The position numbers and the translations under genes were made by a program. DNA of 64,000 bases from Helichrysum umbraculigerum (taxonomy: Eukaryota; Streptophyta; Magnoliopsida; Asterales; Asteraceae), in NCBI GenBank assembly GCA_949592205.1, contig CATIUR010000003.1:150287259-150351258 (forward strand), given 5' to 3'. A model generated the notes under the pieces. The model was not told the origin of the DNA. It saw nothing but the letters and a program-made list of their open reading frames with translations, and searched no databases. Of the stretch, positions 12,724 through 24,743 are shown in pieces; the first letter of the stretch is position 1, and each line of letters opens with the position of its first letter.

Positions 12724-13179
12724 TGATAGTCCCGAACTCGTGGGATCTGATCGGATCGTATGATCAATTGCAAGTGCGGAATCCAAACAATTGAATAATA
12801 AACGTTAAACGAATCAAACACGATTTCTATAAGCTTTTGTATATATTCACAATTGAATCGTAAAGCTTTACAATCACCAAACACAGACTTTCGTTTCTCT
12901 CCTCTCTGCTCTCTCAAATTCGGCTCTCTCTCTGATCACTAAAACGCTAACCATAAATCTGACCTTGGCTCTTCTATTTATACTCGACCCACTGGACCCT
13001 GCGACGTTAGGCCCAACGTCGCAGGCCCAGCCCATTGCGACATAGCCAACGTCGCACTCTATGTATATTGTATATAATTACTTTTCGTTTACACACTGAA
13101 CACTATACATATGCAGACTAATTGACTTTGACAATTACAATAGTTTGACCAACTGACTGACACACAAAATGCACCAACA
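12724..13179 (-). repeat. 3' LTR of element C (456 bp)
   Basis: On the minus strand it begins TGTTGGTGCA and ends GACTATCA. A GC-richer part near 12997-13055 carries several GCGACGTT/AACGTCGCA motifs, also found as an array in the leader. Confidence 0.93.
12974..12982 (-). promoter_or_regulatory. TATA box of the C LTR
   Basis: The minus strand reads TATAAATAG. The copy in the 5' LTR, which would drive transcription, is at 42005-42013. The ACGTCGCA motif cluster lies just upstream of it in the transcription direction. Confidence 0.6.
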
Positions 13180-13190
13180 AACTCCCCCTT
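13180..13190 (-). other. Polypurine tract of element C
   Basis: The minus strand reads AAGGGGGAGTT directly before the 3' LTR. Confidence 0.8.
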
Positions 13191-14623
13191 GTCAGCAGCT
13201 TGGTCAAATAAGTCTTCAATTAGTCTTCATCAACAAACTCTTTCATGTCTTTGACAATCAGAAACTCCCCCTTTGAGATAGCATGGTCTTCCAAGAAATC
13301 TTGATGTCCAAATTCATGTGACTGACACAAATTTATCATACAATAAGATCTTCAAACTCAGTGACCATCTCTCAATCATCAGCAGCTTCTCCGATAGAAT
13401 TATCTTCACAATCTTTGGAGAATAACTGACATCCTTTACATCTTCAATATTTGACTTTAACAAGATATGTGATATTGAAGAAAATAACATAGAAATAAAA
13501 TCTTTTTGTATTTTTCTTTATAAATGAAAAGTAAAGAACGAAGATTAAAATAAATTGGGGATAGGATTGTTTTAAGTCTGCTTAGGGATCATATCAGGCC
13601 AACATGCAATTATTAGCAAATAGTAAGTGTTATCTCGATTATCAGTATATTTGTCCACTTTAAATTTACTTAGCACATTTAATACACCTTTTATAAAAAT
13701 TATTTCAAGATGATTACTGGTATTGTTTTTCCACTTAAACACGTTACATCCGTGTCTTTGGTTAAACCTATTATTGTTAGTATGAATATTTCACCGTGGT
13801 CCCCACCATAGACATACCCCTTTAGCCCAGACAAGAACATAGTTTCCAAATTTAGAAAGAATATAAGAGAATCAATTTTAAGAATCAAGCCAGCGGTGAC
13901 AGGTCTGTACTTGTGTACAACAGAGCGACATACACTTGATTCAGGTTTAAGCAAAAACCGATCGCAGTCAAACCAAACTTGATTTATTCAATTGGCGACC
14001 TTGACCAGTACCTTAAATATAAGACTTTGCAAGTACATTGACTCACGTTTGCTTAGTTTTGAGAGTAAGCTGAATTGAGACCAGGTCTGCACTTACGTAC
14101 AACAAAGGAATCAATCAGCTAACTCCCCCAAGAGATCTCAGATATACGATCTAAAAATAGAAGTATGTCAAGCTACGCTAAGGAATTAAGACTTAGAGTC
14201 ATACATCACAAGGTGTTTACCACAAGATCATAGACACGTATTTGAATTACTTCTTATTAACCCATAGACCGGTATGTATCATGCCTACCAATACATCATA
14301 TGATGAAGATAATTTTCATAAAAACTATATTAAGTATGCTAGATAAACCTACTGATACATCAAGGATAAACCTTAAAACTTCCATTTTGTGCATGTTCCC
14401 TGATGTACTATCATATCCCAAGTTGTTTTACAGACACACAATCCAACATCTTTTCAAGAATTAAGAATCTTGTTGTTCACATTTCTGAATTAAATAATCA
14501 AAATTTTTAATATTCAGAATTACTCCCCCTGAACAGCAAATCCTTATATCCAATCCAAAAATACTCCCCTTAAACATTAAACATATTTTTGTATTTTTTT
14601 AATTGAATAAATTTCGCAACATT
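13191..14623 (-). other. Non-coding 3' region of C with extra polypurine-like tracts
   Basis: No supportable gene. CTCCCCCT-type strings (purine tracts on the minus strand) recur near 13265, 14123, 14522 and 14561 besides the terminal one. Multiple polypurine tracts upstream of the 3' LTR are described as a feature of the Sirevirus group. An 84-codon frame at 13700-13954 shows no known motif. Element A is inserted after ACATT at 14619-14623. Confidence 0.6.
14619..14623. repeat. Target-site duplication ACATT (left copy) of element A
   Basis: ACATT at 14619-14623 and 38324-38328 flank the TGTTGAGACT...GGGATCATCA ends of element A. Confidence 0.95.
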
Positions 14624-15173
14624 TGTTGAGACTTGAGCCACTGCTAGATCTGCTCAGAATACAAGTGTTGTGCCTCTGTTAGAACAAAGTCAACCGCTGT
14701 TAGAAGAAGTCTACCGCTGCTGGAAGTAGACAACCACTGTCAACTAGTTTAGTCTAACAGTGTCACTATTGGTACATGTAATTTGTATTGTGTAATTACT
14801 CCACTGTTAGTATTATACGAGTACTACCCCTGTTAGTAATATAGATAACCACTGTTGGTTAGATATAGTCGGTTAGAGAGAATTATGGAATAGATATGAT
14901 TCCATAATAGTTTGATTCTGTAAAGGACTCTATATGTTATAAATAGAGATCCTGTAAAACCCTAGATAGATACGATTCATTCTAGTTATTAGCTTCAAGG
15001 TTATAAACCCTAACACAATTGTGTGTTCGTATTATTGATAATAATATTGAAGCTTTTGGTTAGATATTCTGTTATATTCAAGTTTGTTCTTCAAGGTATT
15101 AATAAACTATTCCGCAAGCTTATTAATAATCAATCAAAGTAATACATACTAAGATCTCTAGCTGGGATCATCA
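14624..15173 (+). repeat. 5' LTR of element A (550 bp)
   Basis: Begins TGTTGAGACTTGAG and ends GGGATCATCA. The first half contains about nine variants of a CCACTGTTAG-type decamer. Confidence 0.95.
14938..14946 (+). promoter_or_regulatory. TATA box of the A LTR
   Basis: TATAAATAG about two thirds into the LTR, downstream of the decamer cluster. The 3' LTR and both LTRs of B have the same site. Confidence 0.65.
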
Positions 15174-15175
15174 AG

Positions 15176-15190
15176 TGGTATCAGAGCTTG
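15176..15190 (+). other. Primer-binding site of A, initiator tRNA-Met
   Basis: TGGTATCAGAGCTTG, two bases after the LTR end. The first 12 bases are complementary to the 3' end of plant initiator tRNA-Met. Confidence 0.9.
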
Positions 15191-15250
15191 ATATTACTTT
15201 GATCTTGAAGAAGGTTATTGAATTTTGCAGCTTTTTCAATAAATAACAAC

Positions 15251-17886
15251 ATGTCTACTGAAACGATGGAAGGTATTCAAGCTACAAAGATCCCCATGCT
15301 CAAACCCGATGAGTTCGAGCTATGGCAGACTAGGATTAGGCAATACATGTTGCTGACAGATTATATGATGTGGGAGGTGGTTACTAATGGACCAGTCTAT
15401 ACTAAGGATGCCGATGGTAAAAAGGAAGAAAGACCACCACCAAAGACTGATGCAGAGAGGAAAGAAAGAGCAACAGAGTGGAAGGCATTAAGTACTCTAC
15501 TTTTGTCTATTCCTAATGAGTATCAAAGAAAATTTAAGAACTGTGAAGATGCTCATGTTCTCATGGAAGCAATTGTTAAGAGATTTGGTGGTAATGACAA
15601 CACCAAGAAGAATAAGAGATCTCTTCTCAAACAACAATTTGAAAACTTTGCAGGTGTAAAGTCTGAAACTTTGACTCAGACTTTTGATAGATTTCAAAAA
15701 CTTGTGGGTGATCTTGAAAATCACAATGTTAAGATTGATAAGGATGATTTGAATAGGAAGTTTCTAAGATCATTAGGCACAGATTGGAATATGTACACTG
15801 TGGGACTTAGACAAAGTGCAGATCTTGAAGAAAAGGAGATTGAAGATCTATACAATGATCTGAGGAACTTTGAGCCTGAGGTGATGGCTCTGAAACAGTC
15901 CAATGGTAGCTCTAACAATGCTGCTTTTGTATCTGTTGGTGAATCTGGTAGCTGTAGCACATCTGGTGCTAATGATAATGTCTTGGAAGCTTTCTTTGCA
16001 AGTCATGTGAATTCATCATTAACAACAGAGGATTTGGAACAGGTTAATGAAGAGGATCTTGAAGAGATGGATTTGAGATGGTAGATGGCTATGATCACTA
16101 TAAGGGCAAAAAGGTTTATGCAGAGGTCTGGGAACAGAAACTTTACTTACAAGAGAGATGGTGTAGCTGGATTTGACAAGAGCAAGGTGGAGTGTTTCAA
16201 CTGTCACAAGATGGGACACTTTGCTAGAGAATGTAAGAGCACACAGGCTGGAGGATCTCAGAATGGTATTGTAAGAAACAGTTCTGCTCCACAAAGAAGA
16301 TTGGTACATGTTCAGAACACCACTTCAGATTCATTGGTTGCACAAGATGGGATGGGAGGATTTGACTGGAGTGACCAGGAAGAGCTTGTAGTCAAGAATC
16401 AAGCTTTAATGGCTGTCACAGAAGAACCAGAGCCTTCAGACATTCCATATGAGTTACAATCTAAATTATGTTCTCCTGCTTGCAAGAAAATGGTTAAATT
16501 TTATAGGGATCATAATATGGTTGTGTGTAATGAGTTAAAAGCTTGTGTAGAAAAGAGTCAACATTCAACTTTAGCTATTGAAAACTTAGAAAGACAGATA
16601 AAAGCTTTTGAAAAGAATGAATCACAATTTCACTTAGATATTAATATCTAAATTGGGAAAAGAAAGCTTTACAAACAAAAGTTGATATGCTAAGTGCAAA
16701 GTTGGCTGAGGCAATTTCTGATAAAGAGTCAATAAAGTTGAAAGTTGATGAATTGGAAAATGCTTCAAAAGGTGTTCAAAACTTAATCAAGTCTCAAATT
16801 CATGATAAATTAAAAACTGGATTAGGTTACAACCTTAATGTTGTACCCCCACCTTATAATCATACTTACTTCCCATCTAAACTTGAGTTTGACTTAGAAA
16901 AACTTAAGGTAGGTGTGTCAGAGGAGGTTAAAAAGGTAGATCCAGTAGTTAATTGTGCTGATAATGTAAATTTTGATAAAGTAGATGTATCTGATTGGAC
17001 TGAGGAAGATGAGAGTGATAGTGATAGCTCATCTAGTGGTAATTCTGTGGATGATTGTGTTAAGCCTATTACTGGTCTAGTTTCTGAACTAAATAGTACT
17101 AAACTAGAAGAGGGTAAAAAGATGTTTGTTGAGAAAGCAAAGGCTCAGTTAGATCAAGTTAGAAAAAACAATAAATCTAGATCTGGTCTAGGTTATGTGC
17201 ACAAAAGAGTCAATACTGAATCAAAAGATAAGTCGAAAGATAAATCTGAGTGTGAAAAGTGTGCATGTAAATCTAACAGGTCTGATTTAAATACTGCAAA
17301 TAATGTAAATAAATCCATTCCTAGGGGTAATCAGAGAAATTGGAACCAATTGGTTTCACAAAGGCTGGGTAATGGGTTTGAATGTGTGAAAAGAAAATCG
17401 TGTTTTATTTGTGGTAGGTATAATCATCTTCAACAGGACTGTTACTACAATCCTAAAAATAATAGGAACAGTGGTACAGGACAAATGTTGAGAAATAAGC
17501 CAAACAGAGGCAAAGCTGCAGCCCCTGTTAATGCTGCAGTAGTGCCACTGTCAAAGGCTAACAGAGGCAAGACAAGAACAGGGGAGGGTTTGACCACTGT
17601 CAGGCATGGTACCTCTGCTGGTATTAAACATTTAAGAAGAATGTTTATACCAAGTAAAGCTACCACTGCTAGGGTAATAAATACGAATTTGAAGGTAACC
17701 ACTGTCAGACCATTAACCCCTGTCAGGTCTAAAACAGATTGTTTTTGGAAACATAAGAATGCATCTACATCAAATGTATCCAAAATCAATGGAGCATTGA
17801 GATCAATCACCTTCAAGAGGGTTGATATAAAAAATGCTCATGGGAAACCCAAAGCCAAATTGGTTTGGGTTCCCAAGAGAAACTAA
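15251..17886 (+). pseudogene. gag of element A, broken
   Basis: The ATG at 15251 (MSTETMEG) matches the start of the intact gag of B; an upstream TTG at 15218 is in frame but not a likely start. Lesions relative to B: TAG at 16082-16084 where B has CAG, and a one-base loss near 16640 that brings a stop at 16649-16651. The original frame resumes by 16687 and ends at TAA 17884-17886. It retains zinc knuckles CFNCHKMGHFAREC and CFICGRYNHLQQDC, a long lysine/glutamate-rich central part likely to form coiled coil, and an acidic serine stretch (EEDESDSDSSSSG). It would have formed the particle shell. Confidence 0.88.
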
Positions 17887-20800
17887 TATGTTCTCTTTTT
17901 ATATGTGCAGGGCAAGCCAAAGAGCTTATGGCACATTGATTCTGGTTGCTCAAGGCACATGACTGGAGATAGGGAAAAGCTGCAGGACTTCAAAGCATTC
18001 AATGGAGGAAATGTAGCATTTGGCAGCAATCCTAAAGGAGGTAAGATCACTGGAAAAGGTAAGGTAAAAAGCAGTAAGCTCACTTTCAATGATGTATATT
18101 GTGTTGAGTAATTGAGATATAATTTGCTTAGTGTGAGTCAAATCACAGATAAGCAAAAATCCTGTTTATTTCACTGACACAGAATGCCTTATACTTTCTG
18201 AAAAACTCAAAATACCTGAAGATAAAATTTTAATGAGAGTTCCAAGAAAGGATAATGTATACTGTAGTGATTTAAACAAGATGGAATCTCAAAATGTTAA
18301 CTGTCTGATTTCTAAAGCTACTGTTTCTGAATCTGAACTATGGCATAGGAGGATGTGTCACTTGAATTACAAGACCATGAATAAACTTGTAAGGAATAAG
18401 CTAGTGAGAGGCTTACCTGAAAAGTTATTTGAATGTAGTGACCATTGTGTAGCATGTCTCAAAGGCAAGCAACACAAGACCTCTTATAAGACCAAGCTTG
18501 TGAATTCTAATACCACTCCCTTACACCTGTTACATATGGACTTGTTTGGCCCTACCAATGTAGCTAGTCAAGGGAAGAAATCTTACTGTTTGGTGATAAC
18601 TGATGATTATTCTAGAATGAGTTGGGTATTCTTTCTTAGGACCAATGATGAGACAGGTGAAATACTTAGATCATTTATAACTAGGATTGAGAATTCAACT
18701 AATCAAAAGGTTAAGATCATCAGGTGTGATAATGGGACAGAATTTAAGAATCATGAGATGAATAAGTTCTGTGAGGATAAAGGTATAGAAAGACAGTTTA
18801 GTGCACCTAGGACTCCACAACAAAATGGAGTAGCTGAAAGGAGGAATAGGACACTAATTGAGGCTGCTAGAAGCATGCTAGCAGATGCTAAACTTCCAAT
18901 GTCCTTTTGGGCAGAGGCAGTCAGCACTGCTTGTTATGTTTTGAATAGGATTTTGATCATTAAACCTCATAACAAGACACCCTATGAGTTATTCTTTAAG
19001 AGAAAACCTTTGGTTAGCTTTTTGAAACCATTTGGATGTCCTTGTACTGTCTTAAATACCAGAGATCATCTTGGTAAGTTTCAGAGTAAGGTAGATGAGG
19101 GTGTATTTGTTGGATGCTCTATTCAAAGCAAGGCTTATAGAGTATTTAATAAAAGGACTAGGATCATAGATGAGACCATGGATGTGACCTTTAATGAAAA
19201 TACATCAAATGTAGAAGGAAAAGGTCCAGAAGTTTTGTTTGATATTGATGCACTAACCCATGCTTTTAGATATCCAGATTTGTCTACTAGTGCAGGTACA
19301 GATGCATGTAATGATGCAGGTAATGATGGGACTTCAATCTCAAGTCAGACTAAAAAGGATAACTTGCAGTATGTATTGTTTCCTATTTGGTCTCCAGATC
19401 CACCAGCAGCATTCCAATCAGAGCAAGATGAACCTTCAGATAATACAAGTGGGTCATGTGGCAAAAATGGTTCAAACATGGATGAAGATGGTTCAATTCC
19501 AACAGATCATCAACCATTTACTTCCAAGGGTTCTCATACAGTTTCAGAGCATGATTCAGAAGGAGAGTATGCATCTCCAAAGCATTTTGAACAAAGTCCT
19601 CCATTTCAAGTTTTGGAAAGGACTTCTTTGTCAGATTCTGAAGCAACTCCAAAGCCTTCAAAAGAAAGAAAAGAAAGAGATTCTTATTCAGAATCAGAGA
19701 TGGATAATCTTTTAGGTCCTAATTTGGAAAGAGAACTACTTGATACATCCACATCTAAGTATATGGTTCACAAAGATCACTCATTGGATTTGGTCATTGG
19801 TGATATTGATTCATCTGTTCTGACCAGACAGCAGTCAAAGGTAAGAGAAGAAGATTTACATACTTCATTATATGTTTGTTTTCTTTCTCAGATGGAACCA
19901 AAGAAGGCAGTGGAAGCTCTCAAAGATCCAAGTTGGATAGAGTCAATGCAAGAAGAATTGTTGCAGTTCAAACTGCAAGATGTTTGGGATTTGGTTGATC
20001 TACCAAAAGGAAAGAAAGCTATAGGCACAAGGTGGATCTTCAAGAACAAGAGAGATGAAAGAGGAATAGTGATAAAGAATAAAGCAAGGTTGGTAGCACA
20101 GGGGTACACACAGGAAGAAGGAATTGATTATGATGATGTCTTTGCTCCTGTTGCTAGAATAGAAGCTATTAGGTTATTTTTAGCTTATGCATCTTATCAG
20201 GATTTCAAAGTTTATCAAATGGATGTGAAGAGTGCTTTTCTTCATGGTCTAATTGATGATGAGGTGTATGTATGCCAACCACCAGGGTTTGAAGATCCTA
20301 CATATCCAGATAGAGTGTGCAGATTGAAGAAAGCTTTGTATGGGTTACATCAAGCACCAAGAGCTTGGTATGATACTCTATCTGAGTATCTTCTCAAGAA
20401 TGGATTCAAGAGAGGTACTATTGACAAGACTTTGTTTACCAAGAGGGTTCAAAGAGATATATTGTTGGTACAGGTTTATGTTGATGATATTATTTTTGGT
20501 TCAACTAGGGATTCATTGTGCAAAGAGTTTGAGGGTTTAATGCATAAGAAATTCAAAATGAGTTCAATGGGTGAACTCACTTTCTTTTTAGGATTGCAGG
20601 TTAAACAGAAGTCAGATGGAATCTTTATTAACCAAGGAAAGTATGTGCAGGATATTTTGAATAAGTTTGGTTATAAAGATGTAAAGATAGCTAGCACTCC
20701 TATGGAGGCACACAAACATCTTAATTCTGATCCTGATGGAGAGGAAGTAGATGTGCACTTGTACAGGTCAATGATTGGTTCTTTGATGTATTTAACTTCA

Positions 20801-21421
20801 TCTAGACCTGATATTATGTTTGCAGTGTGTCTTTGTGCTAGGTACCAAACCAATCCAAAGCAGTCACACATGTATGCTGTGAAAAGGATCTTTAGATACT
20901 TGAAAGGTCAACCAGATTTGGGAATTTGGTATGCTAAAGGATCAGATTTTGAGCTTAAGGCTTTCACAGATAGTGACTATGGGGGTGAGAACGTGGATAG
21001 AAAATCAACAAGTGGAGGATGTCAATTTCTTGGAAATAGGTTAGTGTCATGGCAATGCAAGAAGCAGACCACGGTTTCCACTTCTACAGCAGAAGCAGAA
21101 TATGTTGCAGCATCAAGTTGCTGTGCACAGGTTCTTTGGATTCAGAATCAGATGTTGGATTATGGTTTGACTTTCATGAACACTCCTATTTATATTGATA
21201 ATACCTCTGCTATTAGTATCATTCAGAATCCAGTTAAGCATTCAAAAACCAAACACATTGAAATCAGATATCATTTTATACGAGATTGTTATGATAAAAG
21301 ATTGATTCATATTTTTAAAATTCATACTGATAATCAACTTGCAGATCTTTTTACAAAAGCATTTGATGTAGGAAGATTTACATTTTTGATAACTAATATT
21401 GGTATGATCAATCTCACATAG
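17887..21421 (+). pseudogene. pol of element A (protease, integrase, RT, RNase H), broken
   Basis: The frame follows gag directly after the stop at 17884-17886, in the same frame as gag, as expected for readthrough-type expression. Protease HIDSGCSRHMTG is at about 17935. Lesions relative to B: TAA at 18109-18111 where B has CAA, and one extra A near 18153. The long frame 18233-21421 then carries the zinc-binding region LWHRRMCHLN...CVACLKGKQ, integrase core with DNGTEF and GVAERRNR, RT with QMDVKSAFLHG and YVDDIIFG, and RNase H with TDSDYGG and STAEAEYVA. Apart from the two lesions the enzyme domains look complete. Confidence 0.9.
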
Positions 21422-21482
21422 TGTTTTGGTCTGGATTTGATACTAACAGGGGTGAAGTATATTGTATGTGACAGGGTCAAGT
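21422..21482 (+). other. A sequence between pol stop and the insertion of B
   Basis: About 60 bp of A past the pol stop, ending CAAGT (21478-21482), the left target duplication of B. The matching right copy is 33331-33335. Its continuation in A is at 33336. Confidence 0.9.
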
Positions 21483-22035
21483 TGTTGAGACCTGAGACAC
21501 TGCTAGATTTGCTCAGAATACAAGTTTCATGCCGCTGTTGGTATAAGACTTCAACCACTGTTAGTAGAAGTCAACCACTGTTAGAAGAAGACAACCGCTG
21601 TTAGTACATTTGTCTAACAGGGCCACTGTTAGTGTATAGTTTGTATTTTGTAAGTACTCAACCACTGTTGATAATATACGAGTACTACCCCTGTTAGTTA
21701 TATACTCAACCACTGTTGGTTAGTCGGTTAGAGATAATTATGGAATAGATAGGATTTCCATAATAGTTTGATTCTGTAAAGGACTCTATATGTTATAAAT
21801 AGAGATTCTGTAAAGCCCTAGAGAATGTGAGACGAATTCATTCTAGTTATTAGCTTCAAGGTTGTAAATCCTAACACAAGTTGTGTGTTCGTATTATTGT
21901 TAATAATATTGAAGCTTTTGGTTAGATATTCTGTTATATACAAGTTTGATCTTCAAGTTATTAATAAACTATTCCGCAAGCTTATTAATAATCCATCAAA
22001 GTAATACATACTAAGATCTCTAGCTGGGATCATCA
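21483..22035 (+). repeat. 5' LTR of element B (553 bp)
   Basis: Begins TGTTGAGACCTGAG and ends GGGATCATCA. Clearly diverged from the A LTR in its first half but with the same decamer-rich design. Contains at least nine CCACTGTTAG-type motifs. Confidence 0.96.
21794..21802 (+). promoter_or_regulatory. TATA box of the B LTR
   Basis: TATAAATAG in the same context as in A, followed by the likely transcription start region of the LTR. Confidence 0.65.
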
Positions 22036-22037
22036 AG

Positions 22038-22052
22038 TGGTATCAGAGCTTG
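22038..22052 (+). other. Primer-binding site of B, initiator tRNA-Met
   Basis: TGGTATCAGAGCTTG two bases after the LTR end, identical to that of A. Confidence 0.92.
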
Positions 22053-22112
22053 ATATTACTTTGATCTTGAAGAAGGTAATTGAATTTCGCAGCTTTTTCA
22101 ACAAATAACAAG

Positions 22113-24743
22113 ATGTCTACTGAATCAATGGAAGGTATTCAAGCTACAAAGATACCCATGCTCAAACCTGATGAGTTTGAGCTATGGCAGACTAGGATTA
22201 GGCAATACATGTTGCTTACGGATTATATGATGTGGGAGGTGGTTACTAATGGACCAAACTATACTAAGGATGCAGATGGTAAAAAGGAAGAAAGACCACC
22301 ACCAAAGTCTGATGCAGAAAGAAAAGAAAGAGCAACAGAGTGGAAGGCATTAAGTACTCTACTCTTGTCTATTCCTAATGAGTATCAAAGGAAGTTTGAA
22401 AACTGTGAAGATGCTCAGGTTCTTATGCAAGCAATTGTTAAGAGATTTGGTGGTAATGATAACACCAAGAAGAATAAGAGATCTCTTCTCAAACAACAGT
22501 TTGAAAACTTTGCAGGTGTAAAGTCTGAAACTCTGACTCAGACTTTTGATAGGTTTCAAAAACTTGTGGGTGATTTAGAAAATCACAATGTCAAGATTGA
22601 TAAAGATGACTTGAACAGGAAGTTTCTAAGATCACTTGGTACAGATTGGAATATGTACACTGTGGGACTTAGACAAAGTCCAGATCTTGAAGAGAAAGAG
22701 ATTGAAGACCTGTACAATGATCTGAGGAATTTTGAGCCTGAAGTTCTAGCGTTGAAACAGTCCAATGGTAGCTCTAACAATGCTGCTTTTGTTTCTGTTG
22801 GTGAATCTGGTAGTTGCAGCACATCTGGTGCTAATGATAATGTATTGGAAGCATTCTTTGCAAGCCATGTGAATTCTTCATTAACTACAGAAGATTTGGA
22901 GCAGGTTAGTGAAGAGGACCTGGAAGAGATGGATTTAAGATGGCAGATGGCCATGATTACAATCAGGGCAAAGAGGTTTATGCAGAGGTCTGGGAACAGA
23001 AATTTTTCTTACAAGAGAGATGGTGTAGCTGGTTTTGACAAGAGCAAGGTGGAGTGTTTCAACTGTCACAAGATGGGACACTTTGCTAGAGAATGCAAGA
23101 GCACACAGGCTGGAGGTTCTCAGAATGGTATTATGAGAAATAGTTCTGCTCCACAAAGAAGATTGGTACCTGTTCAGAACACCACTTCTGATTCATTGGT
23201 TGCTCAAGATGGAATGGGAGGATTTGACTGGAGTGATCAGGAAGAGCTTGTAACCACAAATCAAGCTTTGATGGCTGTCACAGAAGAACCAGAGTCTTCA
23301 GACATTCCATATGAGGTACAATCTAAATTATGTTCTCCTGCATGTAAGAAAATGGTTAAATTTTATAGGGATCATAATATGGTTGTGTGTAATGAATTAA
23401 AAGCTTGTAAGGAAAAGAGTCAACATGCCACTTTAGCTATTGAAAACTTAGAAAATCAGATAAAAGCTTATGAAAAGAATGAATCTCAATTTCACTTAGA
23501 TGTTAAGTATCTAAATTGGGAAAAGAAAGCTTTACAAACAAAAGTTGATATGCTAAGTGCTAAGTTGACTGAGGCAATTTCTGATAAGGAGTCAATAAAA
23601 TTGAAAGTTGATGAATTGGAAAATGTTTCAAAAGGTGTTCAAAACTTAATCAAGTCTCAAATTCATGATAAATTAAAACTTGGATTAGGTTACAACCTTA
23701 ATGCTGTTCCTCCACCTTATAATCATACTTATTTCCCACCTAAAACTGATTTTGTTTTAGAAACACTTAAGGTAGGTGTGTCTGAGGAGGTTAAAAAGGT
23801 AGATCCAGTTGTTAATTGTGATGATAATGTGAATTTTGATAAAGTTGAGGTATCTGATTGGACTGAGGAAGATGAGTGTGATAGTGATAGCTCATCTAGT
23901 GGTAATTCTGTGGATGGTAGTGTTAAGTCTATTACTGGTCTAGTTTCTGAACTTAATAGTACTAAACTAGAAGAGGGTAAAAAGATGTTTGTTGAGAAAG
24001 CAAAGGCTCAGTTAGATCAAGTCAGGAAAACCAACAAGGCTAGTTCAGGTTTAGGGTATGTACACAAAAAGGTCAATACTGAATCAAAAGACAAGTTGAA
24101 ATCTGAGTGTGATAAGTGTACATGTAAATCAAAGAAGTCTGAGTTACATACTGCAAGTAATGTGAATAAATCCATTCCCAGGGGTAATCAAAGAAATTGG
24201 AACCAATTGGTTTCACAAAGGTTGGGTAATGGGTTTGAATGTGTGAAAAGAAAGTCATGTTTTATTTGTGGTAGATATAATCATCTTCAACAGGACTGTT
24301 ACTACAATCCTAAAAATAATAGGAACAGTGGTACAGGTCATGTGTTAATAAATAAGTCTAACAGAGGCAAGGCTGCAGCCCCTGTTAATGCTACAGCAGT
24401 GCCCCTGTCAACGGCTAACAGAGGCAAGACACGAACAGGGGAGGGTTTGACCACTGTCAGGCATGGTACCTCTGCTGGTATTAAACATTTCAAAAGAATG
24501 TATATACCAAGTAAAGCTACCACTGCCAGGGTAATCAATACAAACTTAAAGGTGACCACTGTCAGACCATTAACCCCTGTCAGGTCTAAAACAGATTGTT
24601 TTTGGAGACATAAAAATGAGTGTAAATCTGAAGTGTCCAAAACCAATGCAGCACTGAGATCAATCACTGTTAAAAGGGTTGATGTCAAAGGTGCTCATGG
24701 GAAACCCAAAGCCAAATTGGTTTGGGTTCCCAAGAAAAACTAA
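22113..24743 (+). CDS. gag: Gag polyprotein of element B
   Basis: Structural protein forming the cytoplasmic virus-like particle and binding element RNA. I chose the ATG at 22113 (MSTESMEG); the open frame extends to a TTG at 22080, which is an unlikely start. About 876 residues, long for copia gag but usual for Sireviruses. N-terminal copia gag core (about 1-230), basic segment MAMITIRAKRF, first zinc knuckle CFNCHKMGHFAREC near residue 315, predicted coiled-coil middle, conserved GLGYNLNAVPPP, acidic serine stretch, then second knuckle CFICGRYNHLQQDC near 716 and a basic tail ending VWVPKKN. The stop TAA at 24741 overlaps the pol frame. Many codons for Thr-Pro-Val/Thr-Thr-Val near the C-terminus fall on the decamer motif that also fills the LTR. 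Confidence 0.93.
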   Translation: MSTESMEGIQATKIPMLKPDEFELWQTRIRQYMLLTDYMMWEVVTNGPNYTKDADGKKEERPPPKSDAERKERATEWKALSTLLLSIPNEYQRKFENCEDAQVLMQAIVKRFGGNDNTKKNKRSLLKQQFENFAGVKSETLTQTFDRFQKLVGDLENHNVKIDKDDLNRKFLRSLGTDWNMYTVGLRQSPDLEEKEIEDLYNDLRNFEPEVLALKQSNGSSNNAAFVSVGESGSCSTSGANDNVLEAFFASHVNSSLTTEDLEQVSEEDLEEMDLRWQMAMITIRAKRFMQRSGNRNFSYKRDGVAGFDKSKVECFNCHKMGHFARECKSTQAGGSQNGIMRNSSAPQRRLVPVQNTTSDSLVAQDGMGGFDWSDQEELVTTNQALMAVTEEPESSDIPYEVQSKLCSPACKKMVKFYRDHNMVVCNELKACKEKSQHATLAIENLENQIKAYEKNESQFHLDVKYLNWEKKALQTKVDMLSAKLTEAISDKESIKLKVDELENVSKGVQNLIKSQIHDKLKLGLGYNLNAVPPPYNHTYFPPKTDFVLETLKVGVSEEVKKVDPVVNCDDNVNFDKVEVSDWTEEDECDSDSSSSGNSVDGSVKSITGLVSELNSTKLEEGKKMFVEKAKAQLDQVRKTNKASSGLGYVHKKVNTESKDKLKSECDKCTCKSKKSELHTASNVNKSIPRGNQRNWNQLVSQRLGNGFECVKRKSCFICGRYNHLQQDCYYNPKNNRNSGTGHVLINKSNRGKAAAPVNATAVPLSTANRGKTRTGEGLTTVRHGTSAGIKHFKRMYIPSKATTARVINTNLKVTTVRPLTPVRSKTDCFWRHKNECKSEVSKTNAALRSITVKRVDVKGAHGKPKAKLVWVPKKN

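Noticed and set aside
12546..12917. 123-codon minus-strand frame crossing the D/C junction
   Set aside because: It spans an insertion boundary between two LTRs; part recurs at 41736-41948 only because it is in the C LTR.
13700..13954. 84-codon minus-strand frame in the C 3' region
   Set aside because: No motif, no known family, in AT-rich DNA; chance is the simplest explanation.
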